Origin: an uncultured Candidatus Melainabacteria bacterium
Lineage (GTDB): Bacteria; Cyanobacteriota; Vampirovibrionia; Gastranaerophilales; Gastranaerophilaceae
Length of the DNA stretch: 18,121 nt
Assembly (NCBI GenBank): GCA_934754855.1
Contig: CAKVJR010000024.1
Location: forward strand, 1 to 18,121
Direction of reading: 5' to 3'
Of this stretch, positions 6,367 through 13,735 are shown one piece after another (the first letter of the stretch is position 1; each line of letters starts with the position of its first letter). The notes under the pieces are model-generated. The model saw only the letters and a list, made by a program, of their open reading frames with translations. It was not told the origin of the DNA and did no database searches. A program made the position numbers and the translations under genes.

Positions 6367-6375
6367 ATTATAGCA
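6367..6375 (-). promoter_or_regulatory. Extended -10 promoter of the cyclase-rubredoxin operon
   Basis: The minus strand reads TGCTATAAT, a perfect extended -10. A weak TGTTGT lies 17 bases before TATAAT. The leader to ATG 6327 is about 33 bases. Confidence 0.65.
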
Positions 6376-6402
6376 TGCACCTGAAAAAAACAACAGTAAA
6401 TT

Positions 6403-6999
6403 TTATTTTATTTCTGAAAACAGAGCGTTTGTAACGATTTGGGAGTATTTTCCGTAATTATTTGTTGCGACGATTATCACGTTTTTATCATCTTTTGAAG
6501 CAACGCCGACAATGCCTTCAGCCCCGTTGATAGGGAGATTGACAACATCTGATTTGAATTTTATAAACGGTACGGTTTGATTAAACGCTCTCATTGAGCC
6601 TCTTCCCGTGATTTCAAAATTTTCAAGTCTGAGAACTTTAAAATCTTTTACAAAACCCATAACTTTTTCGTCTGCTTTTTTTGAGTTGAAATCTGCTTTT
6701 GTTAAGGTTTCTGTATTTTTAGGTTTTGCCATAAAAAAGTTTTGCGAAGTTGCGGCATGCTTAACATAAACGTAGTTTCCGATTTTCGGGAGTTTGCTTG
6801 ATGAAACAAGTTCAAATTCCTTGTCTAACTTAGAAAAGTCTGCTATTTGAGCGGCTTTTTCCGCTTTGCTTGTTTGAGCGGGGGAAAGAGGATTGTGGAT
6901 TAAATCTCGAACAAGGTTTGTTCCGCCGATGGCGATAAACCCTACTGCCGCAAGAAGAATGATGATTATGTTAATAAAATTTTTCAAACAACCGAACAT
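6403..6999 (-). CDS. Membrane-anchored protein of unknown function (198 aa)
   Basis: I do not recognise this family. The product starts with one hydrophobic helix (about residues 8-28, INIIIILLAAVGFIAIGG) that looks like a signal anchor. A Lys/Ala-rich spacer (35-60) and a soluble domain of about 140 residues with alternating beta-like stretches (YVYVKHAA, VLRLENFEIT, EGIVGVASKDDKNVIIVATNN) follow. There is no cleavage motif, lipobox or catalytic pattern. Orientation suggests the soluble part lies outside the cytoplasm. GAGG lies 7 bases before ATG 6999. The gene runs divergently from mutS from a promoter at 7044-7072, and it ends 30 bases before the cyclase promoter, so it is likely its own unit with possible readthrough. 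Confidence 0.8.
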   Translation of the reverse strand: MFGCLKNFINIIIILLAAVGFIAIGGTNLVRDLIHNPLSPAQTSKAEKAAQIADFSKLDKEFELVSSSKLPKIGNYVYVKHAATSQNFFMAKPKNTETLTKADFNSKKADEKVMGFVKDFKVLRLENFEITGRGSMRAFNQTVPFIKFKSDVVNLPINGAEGIVGVASKDDKNVIIVATNNYGKYSQIVTNALFSEIK

Positions 7000-7013
7000 T
7001 TCTTAACCTCAAC

Positions 7014-7042
7014 TTGTTATTTCATTGTGATTTGACTAAAAT
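7014..7042 (+). promoter_or_regulatory. Promoter of mutS giving a nearly leaderless mRNA
   Basis: TTGTTA (7014-7019), 17 bases, then TAAAAT (7037-7042). The expected start is near 7049, four bases before ATG 7053. No Shine-Dalgarno is present before that ATG. Confidence 0.5.
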
Positions 7043-7043
7043 T

Positions 7044-7072
7044 AGTATAGTCATGACAAAACGAGAAATCAA
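7044..7072 (-). promoter_or_regulatory. Promoter of the 6403-6999 gene, face to face with the mutS promoter
   Basis: The minus strand shows TTGATT (7072-7067), 17 bases, TATACT (7049-7044). The expected start, about 7037, falls in the mutS -10 box, so the two promoters overlap and cannot both be occupied. The -35 lies in mutS codons. Confidence 0.5.
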
Positions 7073-9629
7073 TAACATAAACAGCATAGATGTGGATTTG
7101 AGCGAAGCAACCCCGATGCTTCGGCAATATCTTGATATTAAGAGAAAATATCAGGGTATAATTTTGATGTATCGAATGGGCGATTTTTACGAAGCGTTTT
7201 TTGAAGATGCACTTGAAATCTCAAAAGCACTCGAAATTACTTTGACTGCCCGTGACGGCGGGACTTTGGGTAAAATTCCGATGGCAGGAATCCCCGCTAA
7301 GGCTATTGATAATTATCTTCCGAGATTGCTTGATAAAAATTATAAAGTTGCAATTTGCGACCAAACGGAAGACCCCGCATTGGCGAAAGGGCTTGTAAAA
7401 CGTGAAGTTACGCAGGTTATTACAGCGGGTACGGTTAATGAAATTAACCTGATAAAATCTGATAAAAATAATTGGCTTGCCTCAATTATTCAGGAGAATG
7501 ACGTTTTTGGCTTGGCTTATACGGATATTACGACGGGCGAGTTTTTCGTTACGAAAGGGACTTTGACGGAGATTTTGGCGGAATTGGCAAGAGTTAAACC
7601 GTCTGAAATCCTTGCTCCTGTTAAAAAACAAAAGGTTTTGCCTTTTCAAATTGTTCCCGATGAAAAATTCGATTTGCCCGAACAAATTTATCTTAATTAT
7701 AATTGTTCAAAAATTTCTGCGGCCGCTTTTGAGCAAAATTTTGCGGATAAAAATGTCAAAGAATTGTTTAATACCGAGTCTTTGGACGCTTTCGGCTACT
7801 TTGAGTTCAAAATCGGATTTAGAGCAGCGGGTGCGATTGTCGAATATTTGCGTCAAACTTGTTTTTCGGCTTTGCCCAAGTTTGATACGATAAAATCTTA
7901 TAATCTGTCCGAATTTTTGTCGATGGACATTAATACCGCCCGCAACCTCGAACTTTTGTCCACCAATCGTGACAAAGCAAAATACGGAAGTTTGCTTTGG
8001 GCAATCGACAGGGTTAACACGAATATGGGGTCGAGATTGCTCAAAAAATGGATTACACAACCGCTCAAAGACCCTGATAAAATCAACGAAAGGCTTGACG
8101 CCGTCGATGTTTTGCTCAGAAATAACTCTCTTTCATCAAGGCTTGCATCTCTTTTGGGAAAAGTTTACGATATCGAGCGTTTGTCGGTTAAAATGAGTAA
8201 TTCTACTGCAAATCCGAGAGATTTTCTTGCGATAAAAGATTCGCTTTTTCTTTTGCCGCAAATAGAAGAAATTTTGTCGGAATATGATAATGATTTTCTT
8301 AAAATTTCCGAAAATGTTGACGAATTGACTGAATTTGCGGATATTATTGACAGAACGATTAAAGAGGACGCCCCTGTCGGAGTAAAGGACGGCGGAATTA
8401 TCAAAGAGGGCGTAAACGGCGAACTCGACTATTATCGTGAACTTTTAGACGGCGGCGAAAAGAAACTCTCTGAAACCGAGGCTGCCGAAAAAGAACGAAC
8501 AGGTATTAAAAACCTGAGAATAGGTTATAGCAAGACTTTTGGCTATTTTATCGAGGTTACGAATTCAAACTTGTCGCTCGTTCCGCAAGATTATATCAGA
8601 CGTCAAACTTTGACAAATGCGGAAAGGTTTATTACCGAGGACTTGAAACGCTTTGAAACAGAGGTTTCTGCGGCAAAATACAAGTCAACGGAAACGGAAT
8701 ATAAAATTTTCTCCGATATGAGGGAATATGCCCGAGAATTTTCGGATAAAATCAAAAATGTTGCTCACGATTTTGCGACAATTGACGTGTTGCTTTCGTT
8801 TGCTACTGTTGCGGCGGAAAATTCTTACGTTCGCCCGATTATTGATGATGAGGGCGAAATTTGCATAAAAGACGGTCGTCACCCTGTAATTGAAAAGATT
8901 TTGCCGATGGGCAAATATGTGCCGAATGACCTTAATTTGCAAGCAAATACAACAAATCATAATGAAACACAATTTATGATTTTGACAGGTCCGAATATGG
9001 CGGGAAAATCAACCTATATGCGTCAAAACGCACTGATTTTGATTATGGCTCAAATGGGCTGCTTTGTCCCCGCAAGTTATGCAAAAATCGGCGTGACGGA
9101 TAAAATTTTTACTCGTGTCGGTGCTTCTGACGATTTATCGCTCGGTCAATCAACTTTTATGGTGGAAATGAGCGAAACGGCATATATTTTGAACAGTGCA
9201 ACCGAAAAAAGTTTTATTCTTTTAGATGAAATCGGACGTGGCACAAGTACTTATGACGGCGTTGCGATTGCTTGGTCCGTTGCTGAATATATTGCGACGA
9301 AAATCAAGGCAAGAACTGTATTTGCGACACATTATCATGAACTTAACGTTATGCCGAAAAAATTTGAGCAAATTAAAAATTTCAGAATTACGATTAGCGA
9401 AAAAGAGGGCGAAATCGAATTTTTGAGAAAAATTGTTGAGGGGTCTGCAAGCAAAAGTTATGGTATTCAGGTTGCCAAAAAGGCGGGATTGCCTTCGTCT
9501 GTCGTGGAAAACGCCCAAAATCTTATGGTTGAAATGCAAAAAGAATTTCAAAAAGATTTGTCGGGAAGACGAAAAGCAGGTCGAAAAACTCCTGAAATTC
9601 CGCAACTTTCACTTCCTTTCGGCGATTAG
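7053..9629 (+). CDS. mutS: DNA mismatch repair protein MutS
   Basis: MutS binds mispaired bases and signals to MutL through ATP-driven clamp formation. From ATG 7053 the protein has 858 residues, the usual length of MutS1. In order: the N-terminal TPMLRQYLDIK, the mismatch-wedge motif GDFYE (Phe45, Glu47), connector, lever and clamp domains, Walker A GPNMAGKST (646-654, Lys652), Walker B LLDEIGRGTSTYDG (Asp725-Glu726), and FATHYHEL. The last residues PQLSLPFGD form a clear beta-clamp-binding motif. ATG 7053 is preferred over the TTG at 7014, because family alignment needs only about 18 residues before TPML and the TTG overlaps the promoter -35. No Shine-Dalgarno precedes it. Divergent from the membrane-anchored protein gene; followed by a membrane glycosyltransferase gene with its own promoter. 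Confidence 0.97.
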   Translation: MTKREINNINSIDVDLSEATPMLRQYLDIKRKYQGIILMYRMGDFYEAFFEDALEISKALEITLTARDGGTLGKIPMAGIPAKAIDNYLPRLLDKNYKVAICDQTEDPALAKGLVKREVTQVITAGTVNEINLIKSDKNNWLASIIQENDVFGLAYTDITTGEFFVTKGTLTEILAELARVKPSEILAPVKKQKVLPFQIVPDEKFDLPEQIYLNYNCSKISAAAFEQNFADKNVKELFNTESLDAFGYFEFKIGFRAAGAIVEYLRQTCFSALPKFDTIKSYNLSEFLSMDINTARNLELLSTNRDKAKYGSLLWAIDRVNTNMGSRLLKKWITQPLKDPDKINERLDAVDVLLRNNSLSSRLASLLGKVYDIERLSVKMSNSTANPRDFLAIKDSLFLLPQIEEILSEYDNDFLKISENVDELTEFADIIDRTIKEDAPVGVKDGGIIKEGVNGELDYYRELLDGGEKKLSETEAAEKERTGIKNLRIGYSKTFGYFIEVTNSNLSLVPQDYIRRQTLTNAERFITEDLKRFETEVSAAKYKSTETEYKIFSDMREYAREFSDKIKNVAHDFATIDVLLSFATVAAENSYVRPIIDDEGEICIKDGRHPVIEKILPMGKYVPNDLNLQANTTNHNETQFMILTGPNMAGKSTYMRQNALILIMAQMGCFVPASYAKIGVTDKIFTRVGASDDLSLGQSTFMVEMSETAYILNSATEKSFILLDEIGRGTSTYDGVAIAWSVAEYIATKIKARTVFATHYHELNVMPKKFEQIKNFRITISEKEGEIEFLRKIVEGSASKSYGIQVAKKAGLPSSVVENAQNLMVEMQKEFQKDLSGRRKAGRKTPEIPQLSLPFGD

Positions 9630-9676
9630 CCGGCAAGACTTTTGGATTTTTGCGTTCCGAAAAATCTGTAAAAATT

Positions 9677-9704
9677 TTGCAATTACACCAAAATCGAGTA
9701 TCAT
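9677..9704 (+). promoter_or_regulatory. Promoter predicting a leaderless transcript for the GT-C gene
   Basis: TTGCAA (9677-9682), 16 bases, TATCAT (9699-9704). The expected start, about 7 bases on, coincides with A of ATG 9711. No Shine-Dalgarno is found. Confidence 0.48.
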
Positions 9705-9710
9705 TGTTTT

Positions 9711-11453
9711 ATGAAAAAATCGTTTGCGTTTACACCGAAAATACTTTTGATAATAACGTTTTTGCTTGCGTTAGGCGCATCTTTTTTTCAGTTAAATCCT
9801 GCAATTGATACGGGACGAGAACTCTATATCCCTTTGAGAATGCTGAATGGCGAGGTTTTGTATCGTGATATCGTTAATATCTACGGTGCATTGGCTTATC
9901 AGGTAAATGCTTTGTTGTATATGGTTTTTGGGGTGAATTTGAACGCTTTGAGAATTTTTGGCGTTTTAAATTCAACTTTGATAATTTGGATTTTTATGTT
10001 AATTTGCGGTGAAATTTTTCCTAAAAAAAATGATACCGCTGAAAAGGGCAATTTGTCGGGACAAAACGGAATTTGGCAATTCGCCGTAATTCCTCTTGTT
10101 GTCGGCGTTTGCTCGCTTGGAACGTTTAATTATACCCTGCCATATTCGTTTGCGATGACGTATGGGCTTTCGGCGTTTTTGGCATCTGTTTTGTTTTTTA
10201 TTAAATTTGTCAAAAATGACAATCCTCAATTCGCTTATTATGCTTGCCTTTTTGCGGGTATTGCGGTTGCTTGCAAGTATGATTTTCTGCTTTTTGCATT
10301 TTTTCTGTTCGGGTATATTTTGGTCAATAAAAAAATCTCGACGGTTGATGTTTTGATTTCGTTTGCAAGCCTTGTGATTGTGCCGTTTTTGTCAATTGGT
10401 GCTTTGTTTTTGCAAGGAATGCAGATGTCGGATTTGCAAGGGGCATTTGCTCTTGTGAAGGCAATCGGACGGACTTATTCTTTGAAATATTTTTATTCTC
10501 ATTTTTCAGGGGCTTGTCCGTGCTTTGCGGTTTTGTCGTATAGTGCGGTGAAAACACTTATGCTTGTTGCGATTACCGCAATTGTTACTTTTTCAAAAAA
10601 ATGGTGTCAAAACGATAAATTCTTGCTTGGGCTTGTTTATTCCTTTGCCCTTGCAGGGATTGTCTATGTGGGGCTTTCGGGGTATTCGCTCCTTGCAATT
10701 GTGAATGCTTTGATATTTTGTATTTTTTATAAAAAAATTGTTCAAAACCGCCCTCTTTTCGTTTTTATGATTTCGGCAATTTTGTTTTCGTTTAAGACAT
10801 TTTTTGCCGTGAATATTGATGTTTACGGCACATATACAATGCCGTTGATAATTCTTTCAATCGCTGCTTTTTTGTTTAATGTCGATTATTCTGAAAATAT
10901 TGAAGTAAAAAAGACCGTAAACTCTTTCGCCTCAATACTTTTGATAGGATTTTTGTTCTTGTGCGGAGCAAAATCCGCTTTGACATTAATTTCTAAAATG
11001 CATGGGGTAATTCCTGTTGTTGCAATAAAAAACACGAATAGTGTTATCAAAGCAACAAATAGTGTTTTTGTTTATCGGCAAGTTGCAAAAACGCTTAACG
11101 AAGCGATTGAATACGTTGAAAATAACACCAAAGAAACGGATAAGGTGGTTGTAATACCTGAAACAATGTATTTGAATTTTGTCACGAAACGTCCTGCTGA
11201 CAACATTTTTGACAGTTTAACACCGATGTATTTTGAAACATTTGGGGAAGAATTTGTGATAAATCATTTTGAGCAGACCCGCCCCGAATATTTTATTTTG
11301 AATAATCGAGATACGAGTGATTACGGAAAGCGTTATATTTGTACCGATTATGGAAAACAATTTTGCCGATTTATTGAAGAAAAATACACTAATACTGCGA
11401 CTTTCGGCGATGGACAGTATGTTATGAAGTTATATAAGAGAAATGATTTATGA
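9711..11453 (+). CDS. PMT/ArnT-type (GT-C fold) membrane glycosyltransferase-like protein
   Basis: The 580-residue protein has about ten to twelve hydrophobic segments between residues 10 and 425, followed by a soluble C-terminal domain of about 140 residues. The first loop contains DTGRELYIPLRMLNGEVLYR and YRDIVNIYGALAY, which match the first external loop of GT39/PMT_2-like proteins, where an acidic residue (here Asp33) acts in catalysis. Such enzymes transfer sugars from polyprenyl-phosphate carriers to lipid, protein or glycan outside the membrane; the acceptor is unknown. The C-terminal part (VVVIPETMYLNFVTKRPADN) is also seen in uncharacterised members. No Shine-Dalgarno precedes ATG 9711. 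Its TGA stop overlaps the ATG of rimO (ATGA), so the pair is translationally coupled. Family is fairly clear; activity is inference. Confidence 0.75.
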   Translation: MKKSFAFTPKILLIITFLLALGASFFQLNPAIDTGRELYIPLRMLNGEVLYRDIVNIYGALAYQVNALLYMVFGVNLNALRIFGVLNSTLIIWIFMLICGEIFPKKNDTAEKGNLSGQNGIWQFAVIPLVVGVCSLGTFNYTLPYSFAMTYGLSAFLASVLFFIKFVKNDNPQFAYYACLFAGIAVACKYDFLLFAFFLFGYILVNKKISTVDVLISFASLVIVPFLSIGALFLQGMQMSDLQGAFALVKAIGRTYSLKYFYSHFSGACPCFAVLSYSAVKTLMLVAITAIVTFSKKWCQNDKFLLGLVYSFALAGIVYVGLSGYSLLAIVNALIFCIFYKKIVQNRPLFVFMISAILFSFKTFFAVNIDVYGTYTMPLIILSIAAFLFNVDYSENIEVKKTVNSFASILLIGFLFLCGAKSALTLISKMHGVIPVVAIKNTNSVIKATNSVFVYRQVAKTLNEAIEYVENNTKETDKVVVIPETMYLNFVTKRPADNIFDSLTPMYFETFGEEFVINHFEQTRPEYFILNNRDTSDYGKRYICTDYGKQFCRFIEEKYTNTATFGDGQYVMKLYKRNDL

Positions 11454-12760
11454 AAATAGCAATTATTAACCACGGATGTGCGAAAAACCTTGTAGATAGT
11501 GAACTTATGGCAGGTTCACTTGTGAAAAACGGACATAAAATCACACTCGACGAGTCGGGTGCCGATGTTGTTTTGATTAACACATGTTCGTTTATTCACG
11601 ATGCGGAAACAGAGTCTGTTCAATCGATTGTTAAAATGATTGATGAGGGCAAAAAGGTTATCGTGACGGGTTGTTTGCCCCAAAAGTACAGAGAAGATTT
11701 GAAGAAAGCATTGCCTGAAGTTAAGGCGTTTTTGGGGACTTCCGAGTTGGATAAAATCGGAGAGGTTGTAAATAAAATTGCCGAGGAAAGTCAGATTTAC
11801 GAAGTGGCAAAAACCCCTCATTATCATTATTTTGAAGATGTTGAGCGACAACAGATTACTGTCGGTGCATCATCGTATTTGAAAATTGCTGACGGTTGCG
11901 ATTGTGAATGCGGATATTGTATTATTCCGAAACTCCGTGGTAAAGCGGTTTCAAGACCGATTGAAAATATCGTTGAAGAGGCGAAAAAACTTACCAAAAA
12001 GGGCGTTACGGAAATTATCTTGATTGCACAGGACACAACGGCTTACGGCAAAGATTTGTATGGCGAGCCGTCGCTTGCAAAGTTGCTCTCAAAACTCTGC
12101 GAAATCAAGGATTTGGGCAAACTTCGCATTATGTACACTTATCCGTCGGGAATAACCGATGAACTTCTTGATGTAATTAAAAATAATGATAAGATTTTCA
12201 ATTACATTGATATCCCGCTTCAACACACAAGTCCGAGCGTTTTGAAAGCGATGAGGCGACCTGCTTTTGATTATCGTGAATTAATCAAAAAAATCAGGGC
12301 GAAAATACCCGATATCGCTCTCAGGACAACGTTTATCGTAGGCTATCCGGGAGAAACGGAAGAAGATTTTGAACATTTGAGAAAATTCATTGAGGACATA
12401 AAATTCGACAGATTGGGTGTTTTTGAATATTCTCGTGAAAAAGGCACATATTCCTACGATTTGCCCAATCGTGTTCCTGCAAAAATTAAACATAAACGTA
12501 AAAATTGTTTGATGAAATTGCAAAAATCTATTTCCAAAAAAATCAACGAAAGCCTTGTCGGCAAGCCGATTGAGTGTATTGTCGAATACATTACGGACGA
12601 TGGCGTTGTGACGGCGAGAACGTATAAAGATGCCCCCGAAGTTGACGGCTTGATTTATTTGACATTAAAAAATCCCGAAGACGATGTCGTTCCGGGAGAT
12701 ATTGTTACGGCAACCGTTACGAAGGCTGATGCCTACGATTTGTATGGGGTAATCGAATAA
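11450..12760 (+). CDS. rimO: Ribosomal protein S12 methylthiotransferase RimO
   Basis: This radical-SAM enzyme adds a methylthio group to an aspartate of ribosomal protein S12. The 436 residues show the N-terminal UPF0004 domain with cluster cysteines Cys10 (GCAKNLVDSE), Cys46 (INTCSF) and Cys75 (VTGCLPQ). The radical-SAM CxxxCxxC is at Cys150, Cys154 and Cys157 (GCDCECGYCIIP), and a C-terminal TRAM domain lies at about 370-436. LIAQDTTAYGKDLYG and DIPLQHTSPSVLKAMRRP are diagnostic of RimO rather than the tRNA enzyme MiaB. An extra cysteine, Cys152, lies inside the radical-SAM motif. The start overlaps the previous stop by 4 bases. The stop is directly adjacent to the stop of the convergent gene, with no terminator between. 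Confidence 0.95.
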   Translation: MKIAIINHGCAKNLVDSELMAGSLVKNGHKITLDESGADVVLINTCSFIHDAETESVQSIVKMIDEGKKVIVTGCLPQKYREDLKKALPEVKAFLGTSELDKIGEVVNKIAEESQIYEVAKTPHYHYFEDVERQQITVGASSYLKIADGCDCECGYCIIPKLRGKAVSRPIENIVEEAKKLTKKGVTEIILIAQDTTAYGKDLYGEPSLAKLLSKLCEIKDLGKLRIMYTYPSGITDELLDVIKNNDKIFNYIDIPLQHTSPSVLKAMRRPAFDYRELIKKIRAKIPDIALRTTFIVGYPGETEEDFEHLRKFIEDIKFDRLGVFEYSREKGTYSYDLPNRVPAKIKHKRKNCLMKLQKSISKKINESLVGKPIECIVEYITDDGVVTARTYKDAPEVDGLIYLTLKNPEDDVVPGDIVTATVTKADAYDLYGVIE

Positions 12761-13657
12761 TTACAATTGTCTTGATTCGACGCCGTTATATTGCATTTTT
12801 TGAAGTTCAAAAGTAAAGGGAAGTTTTTTCTTCTCTTTTACTTTTTGGTCTTCCGATTTTGCACCTTGTTCGGTCTTGTCGGCTTTTTCAACTTTATTTT
12901 CTTTGTCAATGGCTTGTGTTTCAGTTGCAGCCGATTCTTTCGCCTTTTCTTCCTGAGTTAATGTAATTTCTTCTAATTGTTCTTCTTCAACATATTTCGG
13001 ACGTTGAGGTTCTTTAGCGGGTGCTTTTGTCGGTTGAACAACTCTTTTTACGGGCGTTTCGCCTGCTGTCACAGAATGTGTTTCGTCCAAAACTTTTTGG
13101 TTAGGCATAGGTGTGTGAGTTTTGGGCGGCAAGTTCGTTTTTAATTTCAAATCTTCTGCACTCGGAGTTACCGAACTTTGAGGAAGCGGTGTTTTAATCT
13201 CTTCTTTGTCGTGCGGGAGTTGGAATTCTTGCTCTTGAGGTTCCGCAACTTGCGGTTCTTCTTGAGTTTGCTCAATCAATTCTTTTTTCGGTTCTGTCGG
13301 AGCAATTTGTTCTGTTCCTTTAACTTCTTCTGTCGTTTGTTCTTCTTGTTTGATTTGTTTTACGACTTGTTTTTGTGCGTCAATGCTTTCTGCAACAGGC
13401 TTTATTTTTTCATCGACAACAACGGGTTTGCCGTTTGGAAGTGCGGGTAAAATAACGGGTTTTGATGGTTCACTTTGAGTAAGCGGTGCAACTTGAGGAG
13501 CAACGGGTGTTTCCGTGCTTTTAAATTCAACGTTTTGCACTTCTTCCTTGTCAAAACTAAAATTATAATTGCCTAACTCATACTTAGCGGGCTGTTGAGC
13601 TGATGCCGGTAAAATTATCATCGCCGAAACCATTGCTGTTGCAAGTAATTTTTTCAT
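12761..13657 (-). CDS. Exported Glu/Gln/Pro-rich low-complexity protein, unknown function
   Basis: A classical signal peptide opens the 298-residue product (MKKLLATAMVSAMIILPASA, cleavage expected after residue 20). The rest is dominated by Glu, Gln, Lys, Pro and Thr (for example EQTQEEPQVAEPQEQEF) and looks disordered, ending in a more ordered tail KKLPFTFELQKMQYNGVESR. No cysteine, lipobox, LPxTG or enzyme motif is seen. Extended Pro/Glu regions of this type often span the periplasm, but there is no TonB-type membrane anchor here. GGAG lies 5 bases before ATG 13657. It follows the HerA-like gene by 78 bases on the same strand, and both share a Glu/Gln/Pro-rich composition. No family recognised. 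Confidence 0.78.
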   Translation of the reverse strand: MKKLLATAMVSAMIILPASAQQPAKYELGNYNFSFDKEEVQNVEFKSTETPVAPQVAPLTQSEPSKPVILPALPNGKPVVVDEKIKPVAESIDAQKQVVKQIKQEEQTTEEVKGTEQIAPTEPKKELIEQTQEEPQVAEPQEQEFQLPHDKEEIKTPLPQSSVTPSAEDLKLKTNLPPKTHTPMPNQKVLDETHSVTAGETPVKRVVQPTKAPAKEPQRPKYVEEEQLEEITLTQEEKAKESAATETQAIDKENKVEKADKTEQGAKSEDQKVKEKKKLPFTFELQKMQYNGVESRQL

Positions 13658-13688
13658 TTTTTCTCCAAGTCGTTTTCTGTCTTTATAA

Positions 13689-13717
13689 ATTTTATTTAAT
13701 CTATACGAAAAATTTAA
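13689..13717 (-). promoter_or_regulatory. Possible weak promoter for the exported Glu/Gln/Pro-rich gene
   Basis: The minus strand shows TTAAAT (13717-13712), 17 bases, TAAAAT (13694-13689), with an expected leader of about 25 bases. In AT-rich sequence such matches are common, so the gene could instead be read from the upstream HerA-like gene. Confidence 0.33.
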
Positions 13718-13735
13718 CTCCCCATTCAGGTAAAG

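Noticed and set aside
7014..7052. TTG 7014 as start of mutS
   Set aside because: It overlaps the predicted -35 box, has no Shine-Dalgarno, and adds residues not expected in MutS.
8685..9605. Long antisense ORFs within mutS
   Set aside because: They are shadow frames of a highly conserved gene, without ribosome sites or recognisable domains.
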